Below are positions 44,346-53,286 of a DNA stretch of 64,000 nt, piece after piece (position 1 is the stretch's first letter; each line of letters opens with the position of its first letter). This stretch comes from Kitasatospora aureofaciens. Lineage in GTDB: Bacteria; Actinomycetota; Actinomycetes; Streptomycetales; Streptomycetaceae. The notes under the pieces are model-generated. The model did not search any database, was not told where the DNA came from, and was given only the letters and a program-made list of their open reading frames with translations. Location: NCBI RefSeq assembly GCF_001188955.3, contig NZ_JPRF03000002.1:124001-188000 (forward strand), written 5' to 3'. Made by a program: the position numbers and the translations under genes.

Positions 44346-45611
44346 ATGACGCGCCCCATACGACCCGTCAGCCGCACTGGCAGGTCGCTCACGGCGGTGA
44401 CCGCCACGGCGGCCGCTTGGGCGCTCGCCACTGTGGGCTTCGCCGCCTCACCGGCGGCAGCGGCATCCGCCACCACGACGGCGCCCCGGCTCGGCGACAC
44501 CTGTACGGCGGCCGACCTCGGCACACGCCACCCGATCATCAAGACGACCGAAGTCACCCCCACCATCACCCACTTCAAGGGCTGGTACGTCACCCAGGGC
44601 TCCACCGGCAGCCATACCGTTACCACCAGCACCCAGACCACCATCTCGGTGTCGGTCGGCCTCAACGGCACCGTTCAGGGAAATTTCGCCGTCGAAGCCC
44701 TTGGCAGCGTCGGCGCGAGCCTGGGCCTGAACGTCCAGGTCAACTACTCCTCCACCAGCAGCGAGTCGAACTCCGTCTCCTGGAATTTCTTCGAACCCGG
44801 CTACTACGGCCTCTACAAGGGCACCAAGAAAGTCACCGGAACCTACGGCAGCCTCAACTGCAACCGCACCGACCTGGGCGGCGGCACCTATGGCCTGAAG
44901 TGGACCGCAGGTCCCGACACCGGCAGCTACACCACCTACACCGCCCTGGAGGAAGGCGCGGTGCGCTGCGAGGACAAGGTCCCCGCCAACAGCATCATGC
45001 GCAAGGCGCAGGACCTCCTCGACTGCGGCTCCGCCACTGCGAAGCACCCGGCGGGGTCGACCCCTTCGGCGAAGGACGACAAGCCGGCCGCCGACGAAAC
45101 CGTCCTGGCCGAGAAGAGCGCGAAGACCACCGCAAGCCAGACCCCCTCCACGCTCGCCGCCCTGAGCTGCCAACCCGCCGTCTACAGGATCGACGTTCCC
45201 GGCAAGACCCTGAACTGGAGCGCACCGCTCCTGGCCAACGACGGCATCCGCCTGCGCGAATCCACCTTCTTCAGCGCCCACCTCGACAACTGGCGGCTGT
45301 GCAACGTGACGGAGACCAACGGGGTCATCGAGGCGTCCCTGTGGAACTGGGGCAACGGCGGATGCGCCACCATCCCGGCGAACATCGCCAACCAGGAGCA
45401 GGCATACCTGACCACGGCCAACTGCGCGGAGGACGACCTCCAGCGCTTCTACATCTACCGCGACGTACCCGGCAGCTCGAAGATCGGCCTGCAGAACAAG
45501 TACACCGGCTCCATGATCGCCTACGACCGCTATGCAGACGGAGAGCTGATCCGCCAGTACTCCAGCGGCCGGCAGGACGGCACCGGCACGTTCACCCTCA
45601 CCGCAGTCTGA
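44346..45611 (+). CDS. Secreted two-domain protein, possibly beta-pore-forming or adhesive
   Basis: 421 aa with a signal peptide (residues about 1-40, ending SPAAAA). Residues about 80-190 alternate Ser/Thr with hydrophobics (TTISVSVGLNGTVQGNFAVE, LNVQVNYSSTSSESNSVSW), the pattern of amphipathic strands in aerolysin/ETX-like pore formers. A charged linker with repeated Lys/Asp follows (about 230-275). The C-terminal 145 residues (RLCNVTETNGVIEASLWNWG, KIGLQNKYTGSMIAYDRYAD) look like a beta-trefoil or lectin-like module. No family is certain. Divergent from the secreted nuclease. Confidence 0.7.
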   Translation: MTRPIRPVSRTGRSLTAVTATAAAWALATVGFAASPAAAASATTTAPRLGDTCTAADLGTRHPIIKTTEVTPTITHFKGWYVTQGSTGSHTVTTSTQTTISVSVGLNGTVQGNFAVEALGSVGASLGLNVQVNYSSTSSESNSVSWNFFEPGYYGLYKGTKKVTGTYGSLNCNRTDLGGGTYGLKWTAGPDTGSYTTYTALEEGAVRCEDKVPANSIMRKAQDLLDCGSATAKHPAGSTPSAKDDKPAADETVLAEKSAKTTASQTPSTLAALSCQPAVYRIDVPGKTLNWSAPLLANDGIRLRESTFFSAHLDNWRLCNVTETNGVIEASLWNWGNGGCATIPANIANQEQAYLTTANCAEDDLQRFYIYRDVPGSSKIGLQNKYTGSMIAYDRYADGELIRQYSSGRQDGTGTFTLTAV

Positions 45612-45790
45612 CAGCCCGCACACCCTGAACGACCCCCGCTCCCGCCCGTGCCTTGGCGCAGTGGGTAGCTGGCCCGCCTCGGCCCAGGAGCCCAAAGGCC
45701 CTGATCGCCCATATGATCGGTGATCAACAGTCTTGCCACCATCGGTCCTGGTGCTGCTGGTGCCCCCGGACCCGACACCGGAGTTGCGTC

Positions 45791-46660
45791 ATGAAGAGCC
45801 TGCACCACAAGGTTGCCGTCGTCACCGGGGCGACAAGCGGCATCGGAGCACGCATAGCGGAGGTGTTCGCCGGCGAGGGCGCCTACGTCGTCCTCGCCGG
45901 ACGCCGCGAGCGGGAGGGACACGAGCGGGCCGCGGCCCTGGGCGAGCAGGCGACCTTCGTGCGCTGCGACGTGTCGCTGGAGGCGGACGTCGAGGCGCTG
46001 GTCGGCCACGCCGTGGATCGCTACGGGCGGCTCGACATCATGGTCAACAATGCGGGCGGCCCCGGGAACATGGCATCGGTCACCGACTTCGACACGGAGG
46101 TGTTCGCACGGACGATGGCGGTCCACGTCGCAGGCGTCATGCTGGGCATCAAGCACGCCGCACGCCAGATGGTCGTCCAACGCTCGGGAAGCATCATCAA
46201 CGTGGCGAGCCTGGCAGGCAAGATCGCCGGCTGGTCCGGCCTGGACTACTCCACTGCCAAGGCCGCGGTACTCCACCTCACCCGGTGCACGGCGGTGGAT
46301 CTGGGCGAGTACCAAGTGCGTGTGAACAGTGTGTCCCCGGGTTTCGTGCCCACGGGCATTTTCGCTAAGGGCGCCGGAGCCGACGCTTCGGTCGCCGACG
46401 CGGCGGCTCCCTCCGCAGCCGCGATGTTCAAGCCGCTGCTGGACAGTAACCAACCGCTCCCCGGCACTGTCGCGACCGACGATGTGGCCGCGGCGGCACT
46501 GTGGCTCGCCGGCGACGCCAGCCGCCTGGTCACCGGGCAGGATCTCGCCGTCGACGGCGGCATGACGGCCGGACGGCCCGCCGCGGTCTCCCGTGCCGAA
46601 CGGACCCGCATGCGCGACCACCTGTCCGAGGACGTGCGCGCCACCGAAGTGCGACCGTAG
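45791..46660 (+). CDS. Short-chain dehydrogenase/reductase
   Basis: 289 aa classical SDR. Cofactor motif TGATSGIG near 12-19, NNAGG, the catalytic Ser in INVASLAG, and YSTAK with Tyr and Lys. AGRRERE at the end of strand 2 suggests NADP or NAD ambiguously. ATG 45791 was chosen because the Rossmann fold begins at once. It stands alone between the secreted protein and an ISAs1 relic. Substrate unknown; sterol/alcohol dehydrogenase-like. Confidence 0.87.
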   Translation: MKSLHHKVAVVTGATSGIGARIAEVFAGEGAYVVLAGRREREGHERAAALGEQATFVRCDVSLEADVEALVGHAVDRYGRLDIMVNNAGGPGNMASVTDFDTEVFARTMAVHVAGVMLGIKHAARQMVVQRSGSIINVASLAGKIAGWSGLDYSTAKAAVLHLTRCTAVDLGEYQVRVNSVSPGFVPTGIFAKGAGADASVADAAAPSAAAMFKPLLDSNQPLPGTVATDDVAAAALWLAGDASRLVTGQDLAVDGGMTAGRPAAVSRAERTRMRDHLSEDVRATEVRP

Positions 46661-46761
46661 AGCCGCACTCGACGGGCGGAGCCGCACTCACCCGTCAGGT
46701 CCTCGACATCCCGTAGGACGCGCCGTCCATGTGCCGGCCCGCTGTTACCAGCCCGAGCCGA

Positions 46762-46794
46762 CCGTGCCCCTCGCCACGAGGGCCAGGGGCACGG
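46762..46794. terminator. Hairpin between the SDR gene and the ISAs1 relic
   Basis: CCGTGCCCCT / AGGGGCACGG perfect 10-bp stem with a 13-base loop, about 100 bases after the SDR stop. Confidence 0.65.
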
Positions 46795-46799
46795 TGGGC

Positions 46800-47175
46800 C
46801 GGCTGATCAGATCGGCTACTTGAGCCCGGAAGTGCAGCAGCTGGTGGTGCTGGAGCGGGTAGAGCCGTTCAGCACGTCGTTGGCGGTCGACTTCGCGCTG
46901 CGCGGCGACCAGGCCGGTCCCGGTCATCGCGGCGAGCAGATGGACCTGGGTGCCATCGGGGCGACGGGCGCCCCGCACGGTCTTCCCGTCCACGGTCAGC
47001 GAGCGGCGGAGGCATTCGCCCGGCCCCTGATCCGGCGGCGGGCCGCCGGTGTCGCGGGCGGCGAGCCAGGCGCCGATCGCCGCATCGAGGGCGTCGCCGT
47101 CGACGCGCTGCAGGACCCGGCGCACGGTGGCCTCCGCCGGGGCGCTGGGGTCGGACGGTTCACGGTTCGGGCCTG
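46800..47175 (-). pseudogene. ISAs1-family transposase fragment
   Basis: Middle part of an ISAs1-type transposase: RVLQRVDGDALDAAIGAWLA, the catalytic-Asp segment SLTVDGKTVRGARRPDG and VHLLAAMTGTGLVAAQREVD. The N-terminal DDE-associated domain and C-terminal half are missing and the end is scrambled. Non-functional. Confidence 0.8.
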
Positions 47176-47640
47176 ACGCCCGTCACCGCACCCTGAGCCG
47201 CCGCCGGGGCGCTCCCACGCTGCGTGGCACTTCGCGCCAGCTGTGTCAGTCGACGGCCGCGTACCTCCCACTGGCCGACCACTGGGAGGTCAACGCTCTG
47301 CTCGGCGTGCGCTTTTCTAGCCCATCGAGGCCTGTCAGCGGTCACGCAATTCCCCACGATCTGCATGATCAGCGTCACGTAATTCCCCACCCTCGTGGTC
47401 ACGTTTCCCCATGGGGACGGCGGTCGTGGACAGGCGTTGTGATGTTCTGGGACCGGGTCGAACATTCCCCGTTTCGGGTGGTTTGAGCGTTGAGTAGCTA
47501 TCTCTGCTGGTCCCTCCTGCTTCCCCATGGGCATTCCGGAGCCGGGTTGAGGGTCCTGGCCATCTCGGAGTCGTAGTCGTCCCTCGACCTGCGGGCCGAG
47601 AGGTCGACGGACACACCGGATGGCAAGGAGAACGTTCACC

Positions 47641-47664
47641 ATGGTCGACATCGTCGAGATCTAG
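47641..47664 (+). CDS. Possible 7-codon leader peptide MVDIVEI
   Basis: ATG 47641 follows AAGGAG (47625-47630). The TAG stop overlaps a GTG (47664) in frame with the MFS gene. It could be a coupling leader, but it may be chance. Confidence 0.25.
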   Translation: MVDIVEI

Positions 47665-47687
47665 TGATCAACATCCAGGAGTACCAG

Positions 47688-48965
47688 GTGAGTCAGACCA
47701 GCACCCTGTCCCCCGACGACTGTCAGGAGGACACCGCCCCGGACCGTCGGCCCTGGCTGGTGCGCCGAGGGCTGCTCCTCGAGTCCGGCCCCCAGCGCAG
47801 ACTGGCCCTCGCAGGCTTCATCAACCAGCTCGGCACCGCGGCCTTCCTGGCGACGGCGCCGCTGTACGCTCTGCGGGTGGTCGGCCTGCCGATCGAGCAG
47901 GTCGGCCTCGGCCTCGGGGTCGCGGGAGTGGTCGGCCTGCTCGCAGGCCCGCCCGTCGGGCACCTCGCCGACCGCCGCGGCCCTCACGGCGTCTTCCTGG
48001 TCACCCTGTTGATCCAGACCGTTTCCATGCTGTCGCTGCTGTTCGCCCACTCGTTCGTGGTGTTCATGGTGTCCATGGCGGTGACCGACCTGGCCGGTGC
48101 CTCGGGGGGCGCGGCGCGCGGCCCGATGATCCGCCGGTTCGGCGGTGACGAGGTGCCGAAGTTCCGCTCCTACCTGCGCTCGACCGCCTTCCTGGCCAGT
48201 ACCTTCGGCGCGCTGGCCGCCGGTGTGGTGATCCAGCTCGACTCCGGCTCCGCCTACCGCGCGCTCATCCTCGCCAACGCCCTGACCTTCGCCGGCTGCG
48301 CGGCCGTCATGCTCCGGCTGCCCAGGCTGGAGCCGCTGCCCGCATCGACCGAGTCGAACCGGTGGCTCGCACTCAGGGACAAGCCGTACATGGCGTTCGT
48401 CGTGCTGGACGGCATCCTGTGGATCCAGGGCGAGGTGGTGACCTACGCCGTGCCGCTCTGGGTGGTCCTGCACACCCATGCACCGCGCTGGTTCACCGGC
48501 ATCGCGCTCGCCGTCAACACCGTGATGGTGGTCATCCTTCAGATCCGGACCAGCCGCGGGATCAAGGGCGGCCAGGTCGCCGGCCGGGCCACCCGGCGCG
48601 CCGGGCTGGCGTTCCTGGTCGGCATGGCGGTCATCGCGATGGCCTCGGGCCTGCCCGGCTGGGCCGCCACGGCGATAATGACGGCCGGCGTCGCCATCCA
48701 CACCGTGGGTTCGCTGTGGCACGCGGCCGGGTCGATGGAGCTGCGGTTCCGGCTGGCCCCCGCGCACGCGCAGGGACAGTACTCCGGCGTGTTCGGCATC
48801 GGCATGGGCCTCTGCTACACCATCGCTCCGGGCCTGCTCGGCCTGCTCTGCCTGAGCTGGGGCGTCCCCGGCTGGCTGGTCATGGGCGGCGTCTTCGTCG
48901 CGGCCGGCCTCGCCATGCCGTTCGTGGTCCGGTGGGCCGGACAGTCCCGGGAACTCAGCGCCTGA
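47688..48965 (+). CDS. MFS transporter
   Basis: 425 aa, about 12 membrane helices. The cytoplasmic loop 2-3 signature is GHLADRRGPHG, and the two six-helix halves are separated around residue 210. It resembles drug or small-molecule efflux carriers of actinomycetes; substrate unknown. GTG 47688 has AGGAG six bases upstream. GTG 47664, overlapping the tiny upstream frame, is an alternative start adding 8 residues. It is the main intact cargo between the IS21-type ends. The 324 bp upstream (47334-47660) carry the end repeats and a TCGACCT/AGGTCGA hairpin but no other gene. Confidence 0.88.
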   Translation: MSQTSTLSPDDCQEDTAPDRRPWLVRRGLLLESGPQRRLALAGFINQLGTAAFLATAPLYALRVVGLPIEQVGLGLGVAGVVGLLAGPPVGHLADRRGPHGVFLVTLLIQTVSMLSLLFAHSFVVFMVSMAVTDLAGASGGAARGPMIRRFGGDEVPKFRSYLRSTAFLASTFGALAAGVVIQLDSGSAYRALILANALTFAGCAAVMLRLPRLEPLPASTESNRWLALRDKPYMAFVVLDGILWIQGEVVTYAVPLWVVLHTHAPRWFTGIALAVNTVMVVILQIRTSRGIKGGQVAGRATRRAGLAFLVGMAVIAMASGLPGWAATAIMTAGVAIHTVGSLWHAAGSMELRFRLAPAHAQGQYSGVFGIGMGLCYTIAPGLLGLLCLSWGVPGWLVMGGVFVAAGLAMPFVVRWAGQSRELSA

Positions 48966-49130
48966 GCGGGCGGACCGGGGCCCGGGCCAGTCCTCCGGCC
49001 GGTCCGGGCTCCCTTTGAGCAGACCCCGAGCTGCACCAGAAGCCCTGTCTCCATGCACGGACAGACCGAAGATCACCCGACCGAGCCGCCACATTCGAAC
49101 ACATGCTCAGCAAGATCGGTACGACAACGG

Positions 49131-49381
49131 CTTCTGACCGCAGCCCAGGCCGACGACCTCTACGAGCTGGTCAGCGAGCGGCAGGGACGGTCCCTGATCA
49201 TCACCAGCAACCGGGCTCCCAGCGACCGGTATCCGCTGTTCCCCAACCCCGTCGTCGCCGAGTCACTCCTGGACCGGCTGATCAACACCAGCCACTAGGT
49301 GATCATGAACGGCCCCAGCTACCGGCCGAACAAGCGCCCCAAGAACCCCACCGACAGGTCCGACAAGCCCCCGGTCAACTA
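49131..49381 (+). pseudogene. istB: IS21 IstB C-terminal fragment
   Basis: Last part of an IstB ATPase helper: LYELVSERQGRSLIITSNR (sensor-1-like), then PLFPNPVVAESLLDRLINTS. A CAG-to-TAG change at 49296-49298 interrupts it, and the frame resumes with VIMNGPSYRPNKRPK. The Walker motifs are gone. It supports an IS21 origin for the surrounding inverted ends. Confidence 0.75.
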
Positions 49382-49550
49382 GCAAGCAGCGAGCAGACCG
49401 GCCAGAATGCCTGCCGGGTCGTGCAGCACGCGGGCGCCGTCGGTCACCACGCGGCGCGTCCCCGGATCGACGGGATCCGTCTTGGCCCAGGCAGGAGAGC
49501 CGATGCCAACCTCGACCTCCAGGCCAGAGTCCGTGGAGTGGCGTCGTTCA
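49379..49550 (-). pseudogene. Nucleotidyltransferase gene, 3' part (split by IS)
   Basis: Encodes GLEVEVGIGSPAWAKTDPVD to the natural end AGILAGLLAAC. It joins in frame with the 5' part at 51241-51530 once the IS at 49551-51240 and one copy of the TCA duplication are removed. Confidence 0.82.
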
Positions 49551-49701
49551 GAAGCGATTCCCAAACCGAGGGTGAAGGCTGCCGCTCGAACTTCCGTGCG
49601 TGTCGGTCTCGTTCGGGTGATCGCTCCGCGGTCGGCGCATAGGAGAAGGGCCTCCTGCGCAGTTCGGTGATGTCGAGTCAACGAACCATCAGGAGGCCCT
49701 G

Positions 49702-50640
49702 GTGTCCCACTGTGGCGTGCTTGCTCCGTCCGCGTCCAGCTCCGGCATGTCGTGCGATTGCCTCGCACACCTGCTCGGAAATGCCGCCGACCAGCCGGAC
49801 CGGGCCCGCCGCTACGGCTCCGACCTCACCGACGCGGAGTGGGTGATCGTGCGGCCGCTGCTGCCGGTCCCGGCCTGGATGAACGGGCAAGGGGGCCGCC
49901 CGGAGGGCTTCTGCCACCGCCAGATGCTCGACGCGGTGCGCTACCTGGTCGCCGAGGGTGTGCGCTGGGCGAGCCTGCCCGCCGACTTCCCCAAGTGGCG
50001 GGCCGTCTACCGGTTCTTCCGCCGCTGGCGCGACAACGACTTCATCAAGGAGCTCTACGGCCGACTGCGCAAGCGTCTGCGCGAGCTGGCCGGGAAGAAG
50101 GAGGAGCCCTCGGCCGCGATCATCGACTCGCAGTCGGTGAAGGCCGATGCCACCGTCGGCGCGGCCACCCGCGGCTACGACGCCGGGAAGAAGATCAACG
50201 GGCGCAAGCGGCACATCGCGGTGGACACCCTGGGCCTGCTGCTGGTGGTGATCGTCACCGCCGCGTCGGTCAAGGACAACGACGCCGGCCGTGACCTCCT
50301 TGAACAACTGCGCGCCGAGCACCACCGCATCGCCCTGGTCTGGGCCGACGGCGGCTACACCGGATGGCTGGTCGCCTTCGCCCACGCGGTCCTGGCCCTC
50401 GCGCTGACCGTCGTCAAGCGCGGCGACGACGCCAAGGGGTTCGTGGTGCTGCCACGCCGCTGGGTCGTGGAGCGCAGTTTCTCCCACCTGATCCGAGCCC
50501 GGCGCCTGGTCCGGGACTACGAGACCCGCATCGACAGCGCCGAGGCGATGGCCTGGTGGGCCGCGAGCATCCCGGCCACCCGCCGCCTGGCCCGCTCCGG
50601 CGCCCCGGCACCCCGCCGCCTCAAGCCGCCCGCGGCCTGA
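49702..50640 (+). CDS. IS5-family transposase (element B)
   Basis: 312 aa, one intact frame from GTG 49702 with AGGAGG upstream. TDAEWVIVRPLLPVPAWM, first Asp in AAIIDSQSVKAD, second Asp in LVWADGGYTGWL, Glu in RRWVVERSFSHLIRARRL. Clearly related to the transposase of element A, but not identical enough to be a recent copy. Its last 20 bases overlap the convergent accessory gene. Confidence 0.92.
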   Translation: MSHCGVLAPSASSSGMSCDCLAHLLGNAADQPDRARRYGSDLTDAEWVIVRPLLPVPAWMNGQGGRPEGFCHRQMLDAVRYLVAEGVRWASLPADFPKWRAVYRFFRRWRDNDFIKELYGRLRKRLRELAGKKEEPSAAIIDSQSVKADATVGAATRGYDAGKKINGRKRHIAVDTLGLLLVVIVTAASVKDNDAGRDLLEQLRAEHHRIALVWADGGYTGWLVAFAHAVLALALTVVKRGDDAKGFVVLPRRWVVERSFSHLIRARRLVRDYETRIDSAEAMAWWAASIPATRRLARSGAPAPRRLKPPAA

Positions 50641-51124
50641 ACAGCCCCGGCCGCCCCTCGCTCAACCAGCCCCGCTCCGCCAGCCGCTTCGCCCGAAACC
50701 GGGCCGCCTGCTCCCTCGCGTCACTCGCAGGCCAACCCAGATCCTCACGCATCGCCCGAGCCCGCACCCCGTCCCCGCCACCGGCCGCATCGCGCTCGAC
50801 CAGGGCCACGATCCGCGCACAGTCGGGCGGAAGCGCATCGATCCCCAACCCCTCGCTCCAGAAGGGCACTTCGACCCGCGGCCCGACCACGCCCGCAACC
50901 GGCTCCACCACCGGGGCGCCGACCGGCGCCCCGGGCACCGCGGCCTCATCGGCCAACTCGCCCAAGGCAGCGACGGTCTCCTCCCGCGCGATGACCGCGC
51001 GCCGCGCGGCCTCATCCGCCTCGGCCACGGCGGCCTGAAGCCCCTCCAACTCGGCCCGCAGCTCCTCCGCCCGGGCCAACGCCACCCGCTCGCGCCTCTC
51101 CAGCACTCCCAGCACCGACGGCAT
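50621..51124 (-). CDS. IS accessory protein: coiled coil plus winged-helix-like domain
   Basis: 167 aa. Coiled coil near the N-terminus (ARAEELRAELEGLQAAVAEA), Pro/Val-rich linker, and a C-terminal domain (PPDCARIVALVERDAA, AMREDLGWPASDAREQAARF, RLAERGWLSEGRPGLF). Same architecture, length and position as the gene at 26936-27433. Its 3' end overlaps the transposase gene on the other strand by 20 bases. Function unknown; antisense overlap could limit transposase expression. Confidence 0.78.
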   Translation of the reverse strand: MPSVLGVLERRERVALARAEELRAELEGLQAAVAEADEAARRAVIAREETVAALGELADEAAVPGAPVGAPVVEPVAGVVGPRVEVPFWSEGLGIDALPPDCARIVALVERDAAGGGDGVRARAMREDLGWPASDAREQAARFRAKRLAERGWLSEGRPGLFRPRAA

Positions 51125-51240
51125 CCGCCACCTCCGACCACGCCCCGCACCGACACGACGCTCCGAGCGTGCCTACCGAGTGGCGGCCACACACCTCACC
51201 TGGGAAAGCGTGACCCTACCCTCGGTTTGGGAATCGCTTC

Positions 51241-51530
51241 TCAGTGATCGGTCCCCACGCCTGGGTGTGGATCAGTTCGCCCAGGCCGAGTTCCCCAGCC
51301 CAGGCGGCCTCGTCAAGATATCGGGGCTCGTCCGTTGTGAGTAGGACGATGTCGATGTCGGAGTCGGGTCGTGCGGCATTGCGGGCACATGATCCGACAA
51401 GGAGCAGGCCAACGACGTCTTCGCGATCCCTCGCCCACCGTGTGATGCGATCGATGACCTTGTCGATCTCAGCGATCCGCTCCAGCGACAGCACCGTCGA
51501 GCTGCTTACTGGCTGATCGTCACGACTCAC
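51241..51530 (-). pseudogene. Nucleotidyltransferase gene, 5' part (split by IS)
   Basis: Starts at GTG 51530 (AGGGGA upstream). It has the minimal NT-fold signature GLLLVGSCARNAARPDSDID, with the G-S...D-x-D catalytic residues. It resembles MNT/aminoglycoside-adenylyltransferase-like proteins. Element B interrupts it after codon TQAWGPIT. Confidence 0.83.
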
Positions 51531-51705
51531 ATCGTCCCCTGGCAAGTAGCTGACGCTGACTCGAGACAGCTTCTCAGGCCGGTGCCACAGCAAACCACCA
51601 CCAGCCCGATGGGCATCGTGAGGGCGGCCCGGAACCGCGGAACCGACGCCAAGTGCCTGGGGAATTACGTGACGTTTGCCCTGGGGAATTGCGTGACCGT
51701 TGACA

Positions 51706-51971
51706 CAGACCGACAACCGGTTGACGGCGGCCGCCTGCCCGGCCTCGACCGCCGCGCCGCCGAGCGCGTCCGGGGACAGCCGCTGCTGCCAGCCGGCCGC
51801 GACCACGATCGACAGCGGGAGATCGTCCGGGTCGAGCACGACGGTCACCGAGCCGGTGCGGTCGGTGCCCTCGGAGCGCTGGGGGAGGATGTCGCGGGTC
51901 ACGGCGAGCGCATCGGTGAGCTCGCCCAGAAAGGCGCTCATCTGCTGCAGCTCACCCAACGGGTCGTTCAT
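51706..51971 (-). pseudogene. Truncated small YbaB-like / type VII-associated protein
   Basis: 87 codons survive (NDPLGELQQMSAFLGELTDA, VTVVLDPDDLPLSIVVAAGW), then the frame runs into the IS21-type end at 51705. Small proteins of this layout often lie beside WXG-type toxin genes in streptomycetes (recalled). Loss of the C-terminus makes it a relic. Confidence 0.6.
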
Positions 51972-52036
51972 GGCACAGGCCTCTCCATGCCGTCTGAGCG
52001 AGTCTCAGCGGCGATCGTCTACGTGGTTTGAGCCGG

Positions 52037-52429
52037 TCAGGAGCGCGTGGCTGCCGTTGGGGTCAGCTGATTGCGCAGCAGGGTCAGTGCGACGACCGCA
52101 CCGAGAAGCAGCCAGCCGCCGGAAGAGACGAGGGAGTCACCGAAGAAGAGAGCGGCAGCGACCACCGCCGCAAGGCCGATGGCTCCGCCTACCACGGCGG
52201 ACGCACCCCGCAAGCCGCGTACTGACACAGGGCGGCGCACCGCGACAAGCACGGCCGCTGCGGTGACAACGGCCAACAGGTACAGCGCCGCGTCCACCCA
52301 CCAGCCAGGCGCCCATGATCTGCCCCGCCAAATCGCGAGAGGACAGAGCAGCAGCGGACATTCAGCCATCAGCCCGAGTAGCACGATCGTGGTTCGGTCG
52401 GCGTGCTCTGATCGAGCCTGGTTGCTCAC
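52037..52429 (-). CDS. Four-helix membrane protein
   Basis: 130 aa from GTG 52429. Hydrophobic segments are about 17-33, 47-62 (ALYLLAVVTAAAVLVAV), 78-95 (AVVGGAIGLAAVVAAALFF) and 103-118. Short loops, no motif. Family not recognised; integral membrane location is the only safe statement. Confidence 0.65.
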   Translation of the reverse strand: MSNQARSEHADRTTIVLLGLMAECPLLLCPLAIWRGRSWAPGWWVDAALYLLAVVTAAAVLVAVRRPVSVRGLRGASAVVGGAIGLAAVVAAALFFGDSLVSSGGWLLLGAVVALTLLRNQLTPTAATRS

Positions 52430-52632
52430 GTGGACCCCCGTCTCCGGACGTCACTATACAGAGCCAGAACGGACCGTTGCGAGGCGAACCGTGAGTGCCG
52501 ACGGGAAGCTGACCAAGCAGCAGACCGCGCTGCCGGACGCCCTGCACGCCGCCTGAGTCCGGGCCGGGAGCGGGGGCGCACCCGCCCCCGGCCCGGGGCT
52601 AGCATGCGCGGCAGCGGACCGAGGGGGAGCGG

Positions 52633-53286
52633 ATGGTCGATTGGGACGGCGTGGCGGAGCGGGGCGTCTACAAGGACGTCCACCAGGCCGAGCGGGACCA
52701 GCTGTCCGATGCGGCGCACAGGGGCGACTGGCCGGCCGTGCTGGCCGCCGTCGCGAAGTCGCCTGGCCTGGCCAACACCCGTCGTGTCGGCGGCCGCAGC
52801 GGCTGGGCGCCGCTGCACCAAGCTGCCTGGCACAACGCCCCGGCCGAGGTCGTCCGGCAGTTGTTGGATGCCGGCGCCTGGCGTACCCTGCGCTCGATGG
52901 AAGGGGAGCGCCCCGCCGACGTCGCCGTCCGGCTCGGCCGAGACGCCCTGCTGCCGCTGCTGGAACCGGCGCCCCTTCACCAGGTGCCGGAGCCGGACCT
53001 GCGGGCGATGGAGCACTTCCTGCACGCGCTGATCCGGGTCCGCACCGAGTACTACGCCGTCAAGACGGCTCTGGTCCTCCCGCAGGTCTGCGTCCTGACC
53101 GAACTGCCCGACACCGAGCTGTGGTTCGGTGTGCCCGGCATGTACGGCGGCTTCGGCATCCGCCTGGAGGAAGCCGCGACCGCGCCCCGCCTCAGGGTGA
53201 CCAGCCACTGCCGGATGGTCGGCTATTCAGGCCACACCCACCACATCACCCCGGACAGCTGCCTGCTGGTCGATTCCGGCTGGTAG
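52633..53286 (+). CDS. Ankyrin-repeat-containing protein
   Basis: 217 aa from ATG 52633 with GGGGGAG upstream. Residues about 25-105 form two to three ankyrin-like repeats (WAPLHQAAWHNAPAEVVRQL, ERPADVAVRLGRDALLPLL). The C-terminal half (about 110-217) has hydrophobic beta strands (LVLPQVCVLTELPDTELWF, MYGGFGIRLEE) and a His/Cys-rich end, unassigned. Probably a cytosolic binding protein. Confidence 0.8.
   Translation: MVDWDGVAERGVYKDVHQAERDQLSDAAHRGDWPAVLAAVAKSPGLANTRRVGGRSGWAPLHQAAWHNAPAEVVRQLLDAGAWRTLRSMEGERPADVAVRLGRDALLPLLEPAPLHQVPEPDLRAMEHFLHALIRVRTEYYAVKTALVLPQVCVLTELPDTELWFGVPGMYGGFGIRLEEAATAPRLRVTSHCRMVGYSGHTHHITPDSCLLVDSGW

Larger units (their letters stand above)
49551..51240 (+). 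mobile_element. IS5-family element B with accessory gene
   Basis: 1690 bp with perfect 23-bp inverted ends beginning GAAGCGATTCCCAAACC (49551-49573; 51218-51240) and a TCA target duplication (49548-49550, 51241-51243). It encodes a transposase (+) and a convergent accessory protein (-). Apparently intact. Confidence 0.93.
47333..51705. mobile_element. Segment bounded by IS21-type inverted ends, without a transposase
   Basis: Left end TGTCAGCGGTCACGCAATTC (47333) and right end TGTCAACGGTCACGCAATTC (complement, 51705) are inverted copies. Each is followed inward by a second GTCACGTAATTCCCCA (47374-47389; 51658-51673). The segment contains an MFS gene, an istB remnant and a nucleotidyltransferase gene split by a nested IS. 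No istA and no clear target duplication. Confidence 0.65.
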
